From: Verrucomicrobiota bacterium
GTDB lineage: Bacteria > Verrucomicrobiota > Verrucomicrobiia > Chthoniobacterales > UBA10450
Length of the DNA stretch: 37,493 nucleotides
Assembly: GCA_003221295.1 (NCBI GenBank)
Contig: QHRA01000204.1
Span: forward strand, 1-37,493
Reading direction: 5' to 3'
Shown here: piece by piece, positions 7,607 to 16,701 of the stretch
Numbering within the stretch: position 1 is the stretch's first letter
Layout of the letters: every line of letters begins with the position of its first letter
The notes under the pieces: model-generated
What the model was told of the DNA's origin: nothing
Database searches by the model: none
Seen by the model: the letters and a program-made list of their open reading frames with translations, nothing else
Position numbers and translations under genes: made by a program

Positions 7607-10492
7607 TCACCACGGTGGATGAAATCCGAAGTCGTTCTTCAATTTCCCCCAAAGCCAATCAACGAACGACTCTTTCCTGATTGAGCCTGCGTTGGCGGCA
7701 GCGAGCGCTTCCGCTTTTTCCACGCTGCCGTTTAAGCAGTAAAGGTAGGTAAGCAGGAACGTGTCGTTGAGACTAAACACGGCGCGGTCTTTCTCGCTCT
7801 CCAGCAGGCGAATTGCTCCCTCGATATCCCGGCGCGCCAGCGCTCCCGCAATTAAGTCTGGCATGGTTTCGAGCGGAGGCGTTTGCGACTCCTTCGCCAC
7901 TCGCTCGGCAATGGCGAGCCGAAATCCATCGCTCCCCAGCACCTCCAACACTGGCATTCGCAAATGGGAGTGGCGCAGGTAAAGATCCAGTTCGGCCAGT
8001 TTGTTGCTTCCAATTGTTTCCGAGAGATATCGCGTCTGGCGGACAATAAAGAATGATTCCAGCGACTTGTTCAGCGTCTCAGGCCAAATCGCGCTAATTA
8101 AGGGAGATCGAAGAAAACGTTGAACCGCTGAGGGCGCCTCGAGGTATATCAAGGCAAAGCGGTGATTCGCTGCGTCATCCCAAGGCTCATCCGTCAGCCG
8201 CTTGGGATAGATGTCGGTCAAGGGCGCGACGCCCTGTGTGATCCGATCGATCTCTTCGCCGTCCATCACGAAAAGCGCGCCCAATTGTTGAGGAACCTCA
8301 ACGCCGATTCCTCTCAAATCTGCGCCAGTATCCGGATTGCTCCATAACTGCCGAAGTTCCTCTTCCTCCACTTTACGCCCCGGACCCTTGATGCCCATCA
8401 TGATCCATTCTTGATCGCCGCTCGCCCAGAGAGACGCGTTTGCGAATACATTATGAAACGCACGTAGGATTGCTTTCGCTTCTTCGACTTTCAGCTGGTT
8501 AATCGGCAGCCAAAAGGTGGCAATTCCGCCTTGCTTCAAGCGACTGTTCATAAGCGAAAAAAATTCCTCCGTGTAGAGATTGACCGCCCCCGCTACTTTC
8601 GGCGGGGGCGGTTCTCCAGAAATGATGTCGTACTGCCGCGGACTTGCTTGAAGGAAGAAGCGGCCATCCTGAATGAAGGTAGTCACCCGAGGATCGCGCA
8701 GCGGGTTCGAGTAATTGATACCCGAATAGAAATCAGCGAGCTGGAGCACTTCTTTCGAAATTTCCACGACATCCATTCTTTTAACGTGCAACCCGCGAAG
8801 AAACGCGTCGGCGGTTACGCCACACCCATAGCAGATCAAGAGCACGTCTTCTGATTCGGGACGGAAAGCCAGCGGGAGATAGGCAAACAATCTCATGTAG
8901 CGCTGATTGCGCGGATTTGTGGCCGACATGGAAAATGCATTCGTCAAAAGCCGGTAGTAGTACGGTTCGCCAAAAAGATCGCGCCGCAGCAGTTGCAATG
9001 TGTCGGAGGCGCCCTCCACCTTTTTCACGACATGTGCGAGCAACCGGCCCTGGTCGTCCGTTTCGTAAGGACGGCTCGCATGTGCGAAATGCATCTCAGC
9101 GCGATGGTGCGGAAAGATTGCGAAAAAGAGAATCAGCGCTGCACAGAGTCCAGTGGTGACCAAGCCGATTGGTCGCCGAAGCGACCAAGTTGAACGTTCA
9201 CACACCAGGATGGCGAGCAGAGCGTAGCCCGCAGCACATAAAATCAGGCTCCATTGGTAGCCGATACTCGGCAACAACAGGAAACTGGCGAGCAGCGGAC
9301 CAGCAGCCGCGCCGGTCGTATTAAACAACGTGGTAATCCCTGTGCTGTTCATACGGTCTTCGACGCTGGCTTGAACACCTGCAACGATCGATGGAAACAA
9401 AATCCCCGACAGAAACGCGACTGGGAACATTAAGGCGATGGAGAGGAACCCAATCTGCCGCCAGGAGACGTCGAATACTCCTGCGCGCGTTTGAACCACT
9501 TCCCCTGGAAAGAACAAATATGAAGAAAGCGTCGCTATCGCGGCCAGCAGCAGCAGGACTGGAAGCAATTGATTCAGTCGCGCCGAGCGGCGGTGAATCG
9601 CGCCAGCCACAATGCTGCCCAGCCCGATCCCAGCCAGGACAACCGCGAGCATAACCGCGAAAGCGGTTGAAGACGAAGGAACATACAATCGCAAAAATCG
9701 AAACCAAACCACCTCAAGGCAAAGAACGATGGCGCCCGTCCCGAAGCTCACCAAAAGCAGACGCCAAGGCGGCCGATAGCTGACATCCAAGCGCAGCGGC
9801 ACTGCTCGCTCCGGAATCAACGCGGCGGTATCGCCATCACGTTTGGATACCAACAATGCGATGGCGGCGGCGATGCAACTCGCCAAACCCGCGGCCAAGC
9901 CCGTGCCGCGAAGTCCAAACGCCTCAATAAAATAAGCTTCACCAACGACCGCTCCTGCTACCGCGCCTAACGTGTTCGATCCATAAAGAAAACCGATCGC
10001 TCGCCCGAAATTTGCGCGCCGCAAAATCGGATCTTCCACCAATACCGGCAGTGTCAGGCCCATCGCCGTTGTCGGTATCAACAGAATAAGGAATGACAGG
10101 ACAAAACGCAATCCAATGAGCGTCGGCTGATAATTCCACAGCATTTGCCAAACGGGCCGCATCAACTCGCCCAGAAGCGGAAGGCCGAAGACAATTGTGC
10201 AACCAAAGAAGGCCACGGCCAGCTCCAGTACCGCGTAAAGATGCAACGGCCGCCACCGCCGAAATCTCGACGATGCTGCGATGGCATTGCCCAACGCCAG
10301 ACCCGCCATAAAGCTGGAAAGAATCAATGCAGCGGCCCAAACCGAATTTCCAACGCTTAAACCGCTCAGTCGGAGCCACAACGTCTCGAAAATGAGTGAG
10401 CCGATTCCCGACAGAAAGAGAATACCTGCTAAAATCGCAACGCGCACCGTCGCATATAAATGCGGCGGTCGGTGCAGACGACCATCTAACAT
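7607..10492 (-). CDS. Fused membrane protein / spermidine-synthase-like domain protein
   Basis: 961 residues. Residues 1-480 hold about twelve to fourteen hydrophobic segments in two similar halves (SLIFETLWLRLSG, GRAIGFLYGSNTLGAV, then VVWFRFLRLYVPS), resembling the MFS-like part of MFS/spermidine synthase fusions. A Rossmann domain follows: LLICYGCGVTADAF near 554, VVEISKEV, DGRFFLQ near 605, YDIISGEPPPP at about 620-630, then NLYTEEFF. Where spermidine synthases have an Asp in YD-x-I-x-x-D this protein has SGEPPPP, so aminopropyl transfer is doubtful. The last 250 residues are helical, ending in TPR-like segments. Function unknown. A broken paralogue lies at 14233-15600. Confidence 0.85.
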   Translation of the reverse strand: MLDGRLHRPPHLYATVRVAILAGILFLSGIGSLIFETLWLRLSGLSVGNSVWAAALILSSFMAGLALGNAIAASSRFRRWRPLHLYAVLELAVAFFGCTIVFGLPLLGELMRPVWQMLWNYQPTLIGLRFVLSFLILLIPTTAMGLTLPVLVEDPILRRANFGRAIGFLYGSNTLGAVAGAVVGEAYFIEAFGLRGTGLAAGLASCIAAAIALLVSKRDGDTAALIPERAVPLRLDVSYRPPWRLLLVSFGTGAIVLCLEVVWFRFLRLYVPSSSTAFAVMLAVVLAGIGLGSIVAGAIHRRSARLNQLLPVLLLLAAIATLSSYLFFPGEVVQTRAGVFDVSWRQIGFLSIALMFPVAFLSGILFPSIVAGVQASVEDRMNSTGITTLFNTTGAAAGPLLASFLLLPSIGYQWSLILCAAGYALLAILVCERSTWSLRRPIGLVTTGLCAALILFFAIFPHHRAEMHFAHASRPYETDDQGRLLAHVVKKVEGASDTLQLLRRDLFGEPYYYRLLTNAFSMSATNPRNQRYMRLFAYLPLAFRPESEDVLLICYGCGVTADAFLRGLHVKRMDVVEISKEVLQLADFYSGINYSNPLRDPRVTTFIQDGRFFLQASPRQYDIISGEPPPPKVAGAVNLYTEEFFSLMNSRLKQGGIATFWLPINQLKVEEAKAILRAFHNVFANASLWASGDQEWIMMGIKGPGRKVEEEELRQLWSNPDTGADLRGIGVEVPQQLGALFVMDGEEIDRITQGVAPLTDIYPKRLTDEPWDDAANHRFALIYLEAPSAVQRFLRSPLISAIWPETLNKSLESFFIVRQTRYLSETIGSNKLAELDLYLRHSHLRMPVLEVLGSDGFRLAIAERVAKESQTPPLETMPDLIAGALARRDIEGAIRLLESEKDRAVFSLNDTFLLTYLYCLNGSVEKAEALAAANAGSIRKESFVDWLWGKLKNDFGFHPPW

Positions 10493-10721
10493 TTAATCAT
10501 GAGCACAGTTATTATTGGCTCAGCTAATATATTTGGCGGAAAAAAAGGAATCTTCCCATCTTGGCAGCTCTGGTCCGCTCCATTGTGCGTGCGACGAAAT
10601 TCGAGAATATTCCAGTGCGCGCAAATCGCAACGCCGGTCCCAACCTGCCGACTGCCCAGGCACTGACGGCTCTCGCTTTTTCTTGACCGAAAACAAGCGC
10701 GCCGACAAGTAGCCGACACCG

Positions 10722-11981
10722 ATGGCCGCCGCAATCGTGCAACCGCCTCCGGCGCTCCTCGCGCCGTTCGCGATTTTGCTCATCACTATTGCAATTTTTC
10801 CGCTCGTCCTGAAGCAGCATTGGGAACGGCATTACCAAAAATTGTGTGCGCTCCTGGCCGCGACCACCTGCGGCTATTACTTCTTCGCCCTCCACGGTGC
10901 GGCTCGGGTTCAGCATGCCGCCGGCGAATATGTAAGTTTCATTGTCGTTGTCGGCGCATTCTTTGTCGTGGCCGGGGCCATCCATTTGCACATTCCGCGA
11001 TCCGCCTCACCGCTGGCAAATGTCACGTTCCTGTTCGGCGGAAGCCTGCTGGCAAATTTTATCGGCACCATCGGCGCATCGATGCTCCTGCTCCGCCCCT
11101 TTCTGCACATGAACCGCGGCCGTGGCACGGCCATGCACGTCGCGTTTTTCATCTTCACCGTCGGCAATCTCGGCGGTGCGCTCCTGCCTGTCGGTCCCCC
11201 ACTTTTTCTCGGTTACATTAAAGGTGTGCCGTTTTTATGGGCGGCGCTCCATTGCTGGCCACAATGGCTCACCGCGACCGGGGTGCTGCTCGTCATCTTT
11301 TTTGTGGCAGACACGATTGCCTGCTCGAGAAGCCGTGTCGCGGAGACGCCCTCCACTCATTTTCATTGCTACGGAAAATGGAATTTCGGCGCACTTCTCG
11401 CGCTCCTGCTCATTCTCGTTTTTGTTCCCAATGGCGTACGCGAACTGTTGATGCTCATGGTTGCCGTGGTTTCATATTTTCTCACCCCGCAACGCGTCTT
11501 TGAAGCCAATGAGTTCAGCTGGCGGCCACTCATCGAAGTTGCCTGGATTTTTCTCGGCATCTTTGGCACCATGATTCCAGTGCTCGATTACGTCGAAATC
11601 CACGCGACCGGTTTCCATCTCGCCAGCGACGCCCGTTTTTATTGGGGCACCGGTCTGCTTTCTGGCGTGCTCGATAATGCGCCCACTTATCTTACCTTCC
11701 TCACCGCCGCCCTTAGTCTCGATCATCTCGACATCAATCATCTTCCCGATGTCGCACAATTTGCGGCGGGCCATGGAAGCCGCCTCGCCGCCATTTCTCT
11801 TGCAGCGACCTTATTTGGCGGCCTCACCTACATCGGGAACAGTCCGAATCTGCTTGTCCGCGCGATCGCGGAATCGCGTCATGTGCCGGCGCCGGGATTT
11901 CTCGCCTATACTATTAAGTACGCCCTCCCCATTCTGGTTCCGGTTTTGGCACTGGTCGGCCTCATTTTCTTCCGTGGCTGA
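10722..11981 (+). CDS. Sodium:proton antiporter / CitMHS_2-type transporter
   Basis: 419 residues with about eleven hydrophobic segments. Diagnostic stretches are GGSLLANFIGTIGASMLLLR followed by PFLHMN, the repeat-like GNLGGALLPVGPPLFLGY, and in the second half SGVLDNAPTYLTFL and GGLTYIGNSPNLLVRAI. The two halves form the inverted-repeat layout of the ion transporter superfamily, with Asn-Ala-Pro and Gly-Asn-Ser-Pro hairpins at the transport site. The closest family I recognise is the putative citrate/Na+:H+ antiporter group PF16980. The ion or substrate is uncertain. It is the first gene of a plus-strand run with riboflavin synthase 42 bases downstream, and is divergent from the 961-residue fusion gene with 229 bp between them. 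Confidence 0.82.
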   Translation: MAAAIVQPPPALLAPFAILLITIAIFPLVLKQHWERHYQKLCALLAATTCGYYFFALHGAARVQHAAGEYVSFIVVVGAFFVVAGAIHLHIPRSASPLANVTFLFGGSLLANFIGTIGASMLLLRPFLHMNRGRGTAMHVAFFIFTVGNLGGALLPVGPPLFLGYIKGVPFLWAALHCWPQWLTATGVLLVIFFVADTIACSRSRVAETPSTHFHCYGKWNFGALLALLLILVFVPNGVRELLMLMVAVVSYFLTPQRVFEANEFSWRPLIEVAWIFLGIFGTMIPVLDYVEIHATGFHLASDARFYWGTGLLSGVLDNAPTYLTFLTAALSLDHLDINHLPDVAQFAAGHGSRLAAISLAATLFGGLTYIGNSPNLLVRAIAESRHVPAPGFLAYTIKYALPILVPVLALVGLIFFRG

Positions 11982-12023
11982 TTATTTGCGCACCGGAGCG
12001 TGTCGCCTGACTATGACGCTCCA

Positions 12024-12665
12024 ATGTTTACCGGACTGATTGAGGAAACTGGACGCGTGCTCTGGATTCGGGCGACCGATCGCGGAACGCAGTTGCAGCT
12101 ATCAGCTCCGCGCATTGCCGGCACTATCCATACCGGAGATAGCATTTCCGTAAACGGCTGCTGCCTTACCGTGGCATCACATCGACACGAAGAAATCGTG
12201 TTCGATCTTCTGGAGGAAACAATGGCGCGCACCAACCTCGGCGCGCTCAAGCGCGACAGCGCCGTTAATCTCGAGCGCGCTCTCGCCGCCAATGCACGTC
12301 TGGGAGGACATTTCGTGCAGGGTCACATCGATTGCACTGCCAGTATCATCGCTTTTGCGGAATCGGATTCTCGTGTTGAGATCGCGTTGCCGGAAGATCG
12401 CGCGCTCTATGTGGCAGAAAAGGGATCAATCGCAGTCGACGGGATCAGCTTAACCATTGCAGAAGTGAAGCCCACCAGCTTTGTCACTTGGATCATCCCG
12501 CATACGCGTCGTTCCACCAACTTGAAAAATGCGCAGTCGGGCGACTTAGTAAATCTCGAGTTCGATATTCTGGCCAAATATGTCGAGCGAATGGTGGCCG
12601 CGGCGGCGGGCGGAATGTCACTTCGCACCCAGTCCGCTGAGGACCGCGGGAATGGTGCGCCGTAG
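12024..12665 (+). CDS. ribE: Riboflavin synthase, alpha subunit
   Basis: Converts two 6,7-dimethyl-8-ribityllumazine molecules into riboflavin and 5-amino-6-ribitylamino-uracil. It shows the two tandem lumazine-binding domains: the first begins MFTGLIEETG and carries SVNGCCLTV; the second carries GHFVQGHIDC and AVDGISLTI, followed by IPHTRRSTNL. I chose the ATG at 12024 because MFTGLIEE is the conserved N-terminus; the frame is open further up, from about 12000. At 213 residues it is slightly longer than the catalytic fold needs. The last 15 residues (from SLRTQ) are encoded by DNA that, on the other strand, carries the end of a sugar-transferase remnant, so the tail looks acquired. Confidence 0.95.
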   Translation: MFTGLIEETGRVLWIRATDRGTQLQLSAPRIAGTIHTGDSISVNGCCLTVASHRHEEIVFDLLEETMARTNLGALKRDSAVNLERALAANARLGGHFVQGHIDCTASIIAFAESDSRVEIALPEDRALYVAEKGSIAVDGISLTIAEVKPTSFVTWIIPHTRRSTNLKNAQSGDLVNLEFDILAKYVERMVAAAAGGMSLRTQSAEDRGNGAP

Positions 12666-12722
12666 AATCTTTAGATCGATCATGTTGGCGAGGTTGAAGC
12701 AGAAGGTGCCGTATAATCCCAG
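12618..12722 (-). pseudogene. Remnant of a polyprenyl-phosphate sugar transferase C-terminus
   Basis: On the minus strand the frame ending at the TGA (12620-12618) reads IDLKILRRTIPAVLSGLGAK. This closely resembles the C-terminal end of WcaJ/PssY-type bacterial sugar transferases, which finish with LDxKIL...TIPxVL..GxGA. Only about 34 residues are recognisable, and upstream sequence in the same frame has no sugar-transferase character, so the gene is lost. It overlaps the 3' end of ribE on the opposite strand. The match is by eye and the stretch is short. Confidence 0.4.
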
Positions 12723-12815
12723 CACAGGCGCATTGCTAGCAAAAGCGCGTCGATCAGCTACTGCAGCTGCGTGTTCAGTTCCTGTTTCCGCGCAAGGATA
12801 GGACAATTATAGATT

Positions 12816-13481
12816 ATGAGCGCGCATCACAGGGCCAAAATTCCGGATTGCGCTCTGGTTGGCGTGATCGCCTCAATCGATGAATTGCGTCTTGCAACAA
12901 GAATGCGCGCACCGCCGGACTTGTTTGAATTGCGGCTCGATCATCTGCCGAACTTGCGCGAATCGCAACTGTTGAAGCTCCGTCGGCCCCTCATCATCAC
13001 CGCGCGGCACCCGGCCGAAGGGGGCAAGAAATTGCGGACTGGTCGGTGCGATCTACTCCTGAAATTTCTCCTCCAGGCAAAATTCGTCGATATTGAATTG
13101 CGTTCATTGCGCGAGTTGCGCGAAGTGTGGGACCAAGCGCGCCGCCTGGGTGTTGGTCGAATTTGTTCCTTTCACGATTTCGAAGGCACGCCTCAACCTG
13201 CTGTTCTGCACAAAAAAATGCTCTGCGCCCGCAAAGCGGACGCAGACGTTTTCAAGGTTGTCACCCGAGCTGATACCCTTCGCGATTTGCTTACTTTGTT
13301 CGAATTTTTGTGGAGCGAGCTTTCGTCGATGCGCCTGTGTGCAATGGCAATGGGGAAATTCGGGCCAATCTCGCGCCTGTTTTTTCGCGAGGCCGGTTCG
13401 TTCTTTATTTACGCTCCGCTTCGCCATCCGCTCCATCACGGGCAACTCACCTTCCGGCAACTCCGCGGCCAACACGATTAA
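12816..13481 (+). CDS. aroD: Type I 3-dehydroquinate dehydratase
   Basis: Third step of the shikimate pathway: 3-dehydroquinate to 3-dehydroshikimate through a Schiff base. 221 residues. Family landmarks in order: DLFELRLDHL (substrate-binding Glu and Arg), IITARHPAEGG, FVDIELRS, ICSFHDFEGTP with the catalytic His at about 120, VFKVVTRADT with the Schiff-base Lys at about 147, then LCAMAMGKFGPISRLF and PLHHGQLTFRQL. All expected catalytic residues are present. The length is slightly under the usual 230-250 residues. It sits in a plus-strand run after ribE, with the 12666-12815 gap holding only the upstream part of the sugar-transferase remnant region. No Shine-Dalgarno sequence precedes the ATG. 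Confidence 0.92.
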   Translation: MSAHHRAKIPDCALVGVIASIDELRLATRMRAPPDLFELRLDHLPNLRESQLLKLRRPLIITARHPAEGGKKLRTGRCDLLLKFLLQAKFVDIELRSLRELREVWDQARRLGVGRICSFHDFEGTPQPAVLHKKMLCARKADADVFKVVTRADTLRDLLTLFEFLWSELSSMRLCAMAMGKFGPISRLFFREAGSFFIYAPLRHPLHHGQLTFRQLRGQHD

Positions 13482-13552
13482 AATCCGGCGGCCGTGCGAA
13501 TTCGTTACGGAGGCAAATTTGGCGCGGATTTTGCCTCTTTTGATTCGACTGA

Positions 13553-14182
13553 ATGAAAGAGGTGGCAATTCTACCAGAACAGGCGCCGGTGATGCCATTG
13601 CCGGGCGCGGTCCTTTTTCCGCACGCACTGCTCCCGCTTTACATCTTCGAGCTGCGCTATCGCGAAATGCTCGCGCACGCCCTCGCGCAGGAGCGAATGT
13701 TTTGTGTTGCGCTCCTCCGGCCGGAGAGCGCGCAATGGAAAAGCGAAGACGACTTTTTCGATATCGGAACGATTGGACTAATCCGCGCCTGCGTCGGTCG
13801 TGGCGAGGGCACTTCCAATTTGATTTTACAAGGTCTGCAACGCGTGCGCTTCGCCGATTTTGTCCAATTGGATCCATTTCCAATCGCCGAGCTCGAAACA
13901 CTTCGATCCGATAACGAAACGACAGTCGAAACCGATGCCCTCGGCGCCAAGGTCCTGGAGCTTTACGCTCGCTTTAAGACCCTTGGGCGGCAGTTGCCGA
14001 CAAAAATCGATCGATATGTCACCGATATGACTGATCTGGCGATGCTGGCCGACCTGATGGCCTCGACTTTCATCGACGATCCCGTGCGCCGTCAGCAAGT
14101 CCTCGAAGAGCTAGACTTGAATGCGCGGCTGCGTCTCGTCATTCAATATCTGCGCGACGAAACCGGCAACGCCGCGGCGTAA
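13553..14182 (+). CDS. LON substrate-binding-domain protein (stand-alone)
   Basis: 209 residues comprising only the N-terminal domain of Lon protease. It begins with VMPLPGAVLFPHALLPLYIF, the typical first strand and loop of the family, followed by ELRYREMLAHAL, IGTIGLIRACV, NLILQGLQRVRF and a helical C-terminal half ending LRLVIQYL. There is no AAA+ or Ser-Lys protease domain, so it cannot be a protease. The family is thought to bind proteins or act as an adaptor, but its exact role is unsettled. It follows aroD by 71 bases on the same strand. Confidence 0.9.
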   Translation: MKEVAILPEQAPVMPLPGAVLFPHALLPLYIFELRYREMLAHALAQERMFCVALLRPESAQWKSEDDFFDIGTIGLIRACVGRGEGTSNLILQGLQRVRFADFVQLDPFPIAELETLRSDNETTVETDALGAKVLELYARFKTLGRQLPTKIDRYVTDMTDLAMLADLMASTFIDDPVRRQQVLEELDLNARLRLVIQYLRDETGNAAA

Positions 14183-14232
14183 TTAACTGCCGCGGTTGCG
14201 ATGCCCGGGGCGGCACTGCACCTTTCGAGCTC

Positions 14233-15600
14233 GTGCGCGTTGCCCTTGTCTCGCTCATTCTTTTTCTCTCCGGATGACGGCCCCTAGCGTGTTAAAACCA
14301 TAGAAGGCGGTGATGACGCGAGCGAATTGCAGCCATTGTCCGAGCAGGGAAGTCCAAATACCAGCGTCTGGACGCGACGTACAAACGCATGAAGCGGAAC
14401 CAGATTACTCGCGATCCGCGTCTCAAGCATCTCGATTTGGTCGATATTTCGAAGGAAGTTTTCGATCTCGCCGGTTCATACTCCGGCATCGAATACTCAA
14501 ATCCGCTGCGCGATCCTCGCGTCACCACGTTTGTCCAGGACGGCCGCTTCTTCCTCCAAGCCAGCCCGGATCGCTACGACATTATCACCGGTGAACCGCC
14601 ACCGTTGAAGGTAGCCGGCACGGTCAATCTCTACACACAACAGTTTTTCGAACTCATGCACGACCGCCTCAAGGATGGTGGTATTGCCACGTTTTGGTTG
14701 CCCATCTCCCAACTGACGACAGACGAAACGAAAGCAATCCTGCGCGCCTTTCACAATGTCTTCCCGAGTGCGTCGGTTTGGGCGACGTGCGATTTGGAAT
14801 GGATTATGATGGGAAGCAAAGGTCCATTTCAACAGCCGGATACAGCAGTTGGCTCGCTCATTCTGGAGCGAAGGGAAGACGCGCTCAGACTTTGGCCGGA
14901 TCGGTATTGAGTCGCCCGAACAAATCTCCGGCTTATTTGTGATGGATAGCGAAGAAATCATTCGGATCACGGAAGGCGTCGAGCCGTTGAGCGATTTTTA
15001 TCCCAAACGTTTGACCGACACACATCCCGACCTGAAAGCCGCATACCAGTTTGGCCGCAATTATTTCGACAGCTCCGCGGCGCTTCGTCGTTTTCTTTCC
15101 TCCTCTTTTATCAAAGAAACCTGGCCTCAGGAATGGCGAAAGTCCCTCGATCTTTTCTTTCTTGTTCGCGAAACGTGATTTATCTCGGAGATGTCGGGCA
15201 GCAACTGGTTGGCCGATCTCGATCTTTATCTACGCCACACCCGGCTGCGAACGCCGGTTTTGGCTGTTCAGAATAGCGATGAGTTTCGTCTCACCTTCGC
15301 TGAGAACTTCGCGGCGCGGTCGGGTTCCGTGCCGCCAGAAGCATCGCCTGATCTGATAGCAGGGCGCTGGCCCGACGCGAATCTCCCGCAGCTATTCAAC
15401 TACTCAAGGCGGAGAAGGACCGCGGCTTCTCAAATATCAATGACTTCTTCCTGCTCCTCTACCTCTACTGTTTGAATGGAAGCGTCGAAAAAGCGGAGGC
15501 GCTTGCGCCTGCGCAAGCAAGCTCCATCCAAAAAGATTGGTTTGTTGATTGGCTCTGGGGCGAACTGCAAGCCCAGTTCGGATTTCACCCGCCAGGCTGA
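14233..15600 (+). pseudogene. Rearranged, frameshifted copy of the MFS/spermidine-synthase-like fusion gene
   Basis: A broken paralogue of the 7607-10492 gene. Plus-strand 14233-14274 encodes VRVALVSLILFLSG then a stop, matching VRVAILAGILFLSG near the N-terminus of the intact protein. The next ~125 bp are inverted: minus-strand frames read VIWFRFMRLYVAS (intact: VVWFRFLRLYVPS) and FYGFNTLGAV (intact: FLYGSNTLGAV), in the opposite order. From about 14418 the plus strand resumes with LVDISKEVF and SNPLRDPRVTTF and follows the C-terminal half closely. Disabling changes: a frameshift near 14850-14880, TGA at 15176-15178 where the intact gene has Arg, and a frameshift near 15370-15390. The last frame ends FGFHPPG at 15600, like FGFHPPW in the intact protein. 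Confidence 0.88.
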
Positions 15601-15607
15601 ATCCGAG

Positions 15608-16678
15608 TCAATTCCCCACTCTGGCATATTCCTCCATCAAATATCGATCGGTCATGCCGGCGATGTAATCGCACACCGTTCGATGCAACCCTTCGCTCTC
15701 GATCCGTCGAGCCGCCGCATCTCCAAGCCGGCTTGGATCGAGCAGGTAACTTTCGAAAACTTTTCGCAACATCTCGCACGCGCGTTTGTTTACCTCCGCC
15801 ACCCGCGGGTGGTAATAAACATTCTGATACAAAAATTTCCGGAGTGCGCGATTGGCCTCTGCCAGATCGTCACCATATCGAATGAGGACAGGCTGATTCC
15901 GGACGTCGTCTTGTGATTGAACTTTCGCCGATGTGATTTGCTCCGCGCTGGTCACGATCACGTCCCGCACCTGACGATCAATGACGTCGCGAATGATGAG
16001 CTTGTGTAGATCCGGCTCGCGCAGGTCGGGATAACGTGCGCGCACGGAATCGGCTGCTACTTTCCAGACATCGACTTCTTCAAGCTGCGCGAAATTAAGA
16101 ACGTCGAAATCGATCGCGTCATCGAGGTCGTGACTATAGTAGGTAATTTCATCGGCCAAATCCGCGATCTGGGCTTCGAGTGAGCTCACTTGCGTTTTGT
16201 CCAATCCTTCCCGCACTTCGAGGGTCAGGTTCAAGCCCGGAAATTTCGGATACGGGTTCTCGAGCAACTCCACGACGCGCAAACTTTGGCGGTTGTGCTC
16301 GAACCCGCCGTGCTCGCGCATACATTCCGCCAGCATTTCTTCGCCGGAATGGCCGAAAGGCGAGTGGCCGAGATCGTGCGCGAGAGCGATGGCCTCAGCC
16401 AGGTCCTCATTCAAACGCAACGCCCGCGCGATCGTGCGACTAATTGAGGCGACCTCGATCGTGTGAGTTAATCGCGTGCGCAAATGGTCGCCGGTGCCGT
16501 TGAGGAAAACCTGGGTTTTGTATTCCAAACGACGAAAGGCCCGTGAATGAATGATGCGGGCGCGATCGCGTTGAAATTCGGTGCGATAAGCGTGACGCGG
16601 CTCGGGAAATTGTCGGCCCTGCGATTGGCCTGACTTTTGGGCAAAGGGCGCGAGCAAACGCCCTTCGTCCGCTTCCAT
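15608..16678 (-). CDS. dgt: Deoxyguanosinetriphosphate triphosphohydrolase-like HD protein
   Basis: Cleaves dNTPs, classically dGTP, to deoxynucleoside and tripolyphosphate. 356 residues from the ATG at 16678. N-terminal signature: YRTEFQRDRARIIHSRAFRR then LEYKTQVF, and HLRTRLTHTIEVASISRTIA. The HD metal site is HDLGHSPFGHSGEE, and the Asp-bearing ADEITYYSHDLDDAID helix follows. The C-terminal region (CEMLRKVF, YIAGMTDRY) is typical. The frame stays open to 16936, but that part overlaps the next gene out of frame. A TTG at 16705 overlapping the upstream TGA (TTGA) is a plausible coupled start adding nine residues; ATG was preferred only because it is ATG. It ends eight bases from the pseudogene, convergently. 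Confidence 0.92.
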   Translation of the reverse strand: MEADEGRLLAPFAQKSGQSQGRQFPEPRHAYRTEFQRDRARIIHSRAFRRLEYKTQVFLNGTGDHLRTRLTHTIEVASISRTIARALRLNEDLAEAIALAHDLGHSPFGHSGEEMLAECMREHGGFEHNRQSLRVVELLENPYPKFPGLNLTLEVREGLDKTQVSSLEAQIADLADEITYYSHDLDDAIDFDVLNFAQLEEVDVWKVAADSVRARYPDLREPDLHKLIIRDVIDRQVRDVIVTSAEQITSAKVQSQDDVRNQPVLIRYGDDLAEANRALRKFLYQNVYYHPRVAEVNKRACEMLRKVFESYLLDPSRLGDAAARRIESEGLHRTVCDYIAGMTDRYLMEEYARVGN

Positions 16679-16701
16679 TTCCTGGCGCGTTTTGTATTCG
16701 T

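Noticed and set aside
10524-10991. Minus-strand open frame of 155 codons before the CitMHS_2-type gene
   Set aside because: Antisense to the start of a clear membrane transporter; no motif and no plausible partner.
13104-13901. Minus-strand open frame of 265 codons
   Set aside because: Antisense to aroD and the LON-domain gene, both of which carry unmistakable family motifs; the Arg/Ala-rich product reflects codon composition.
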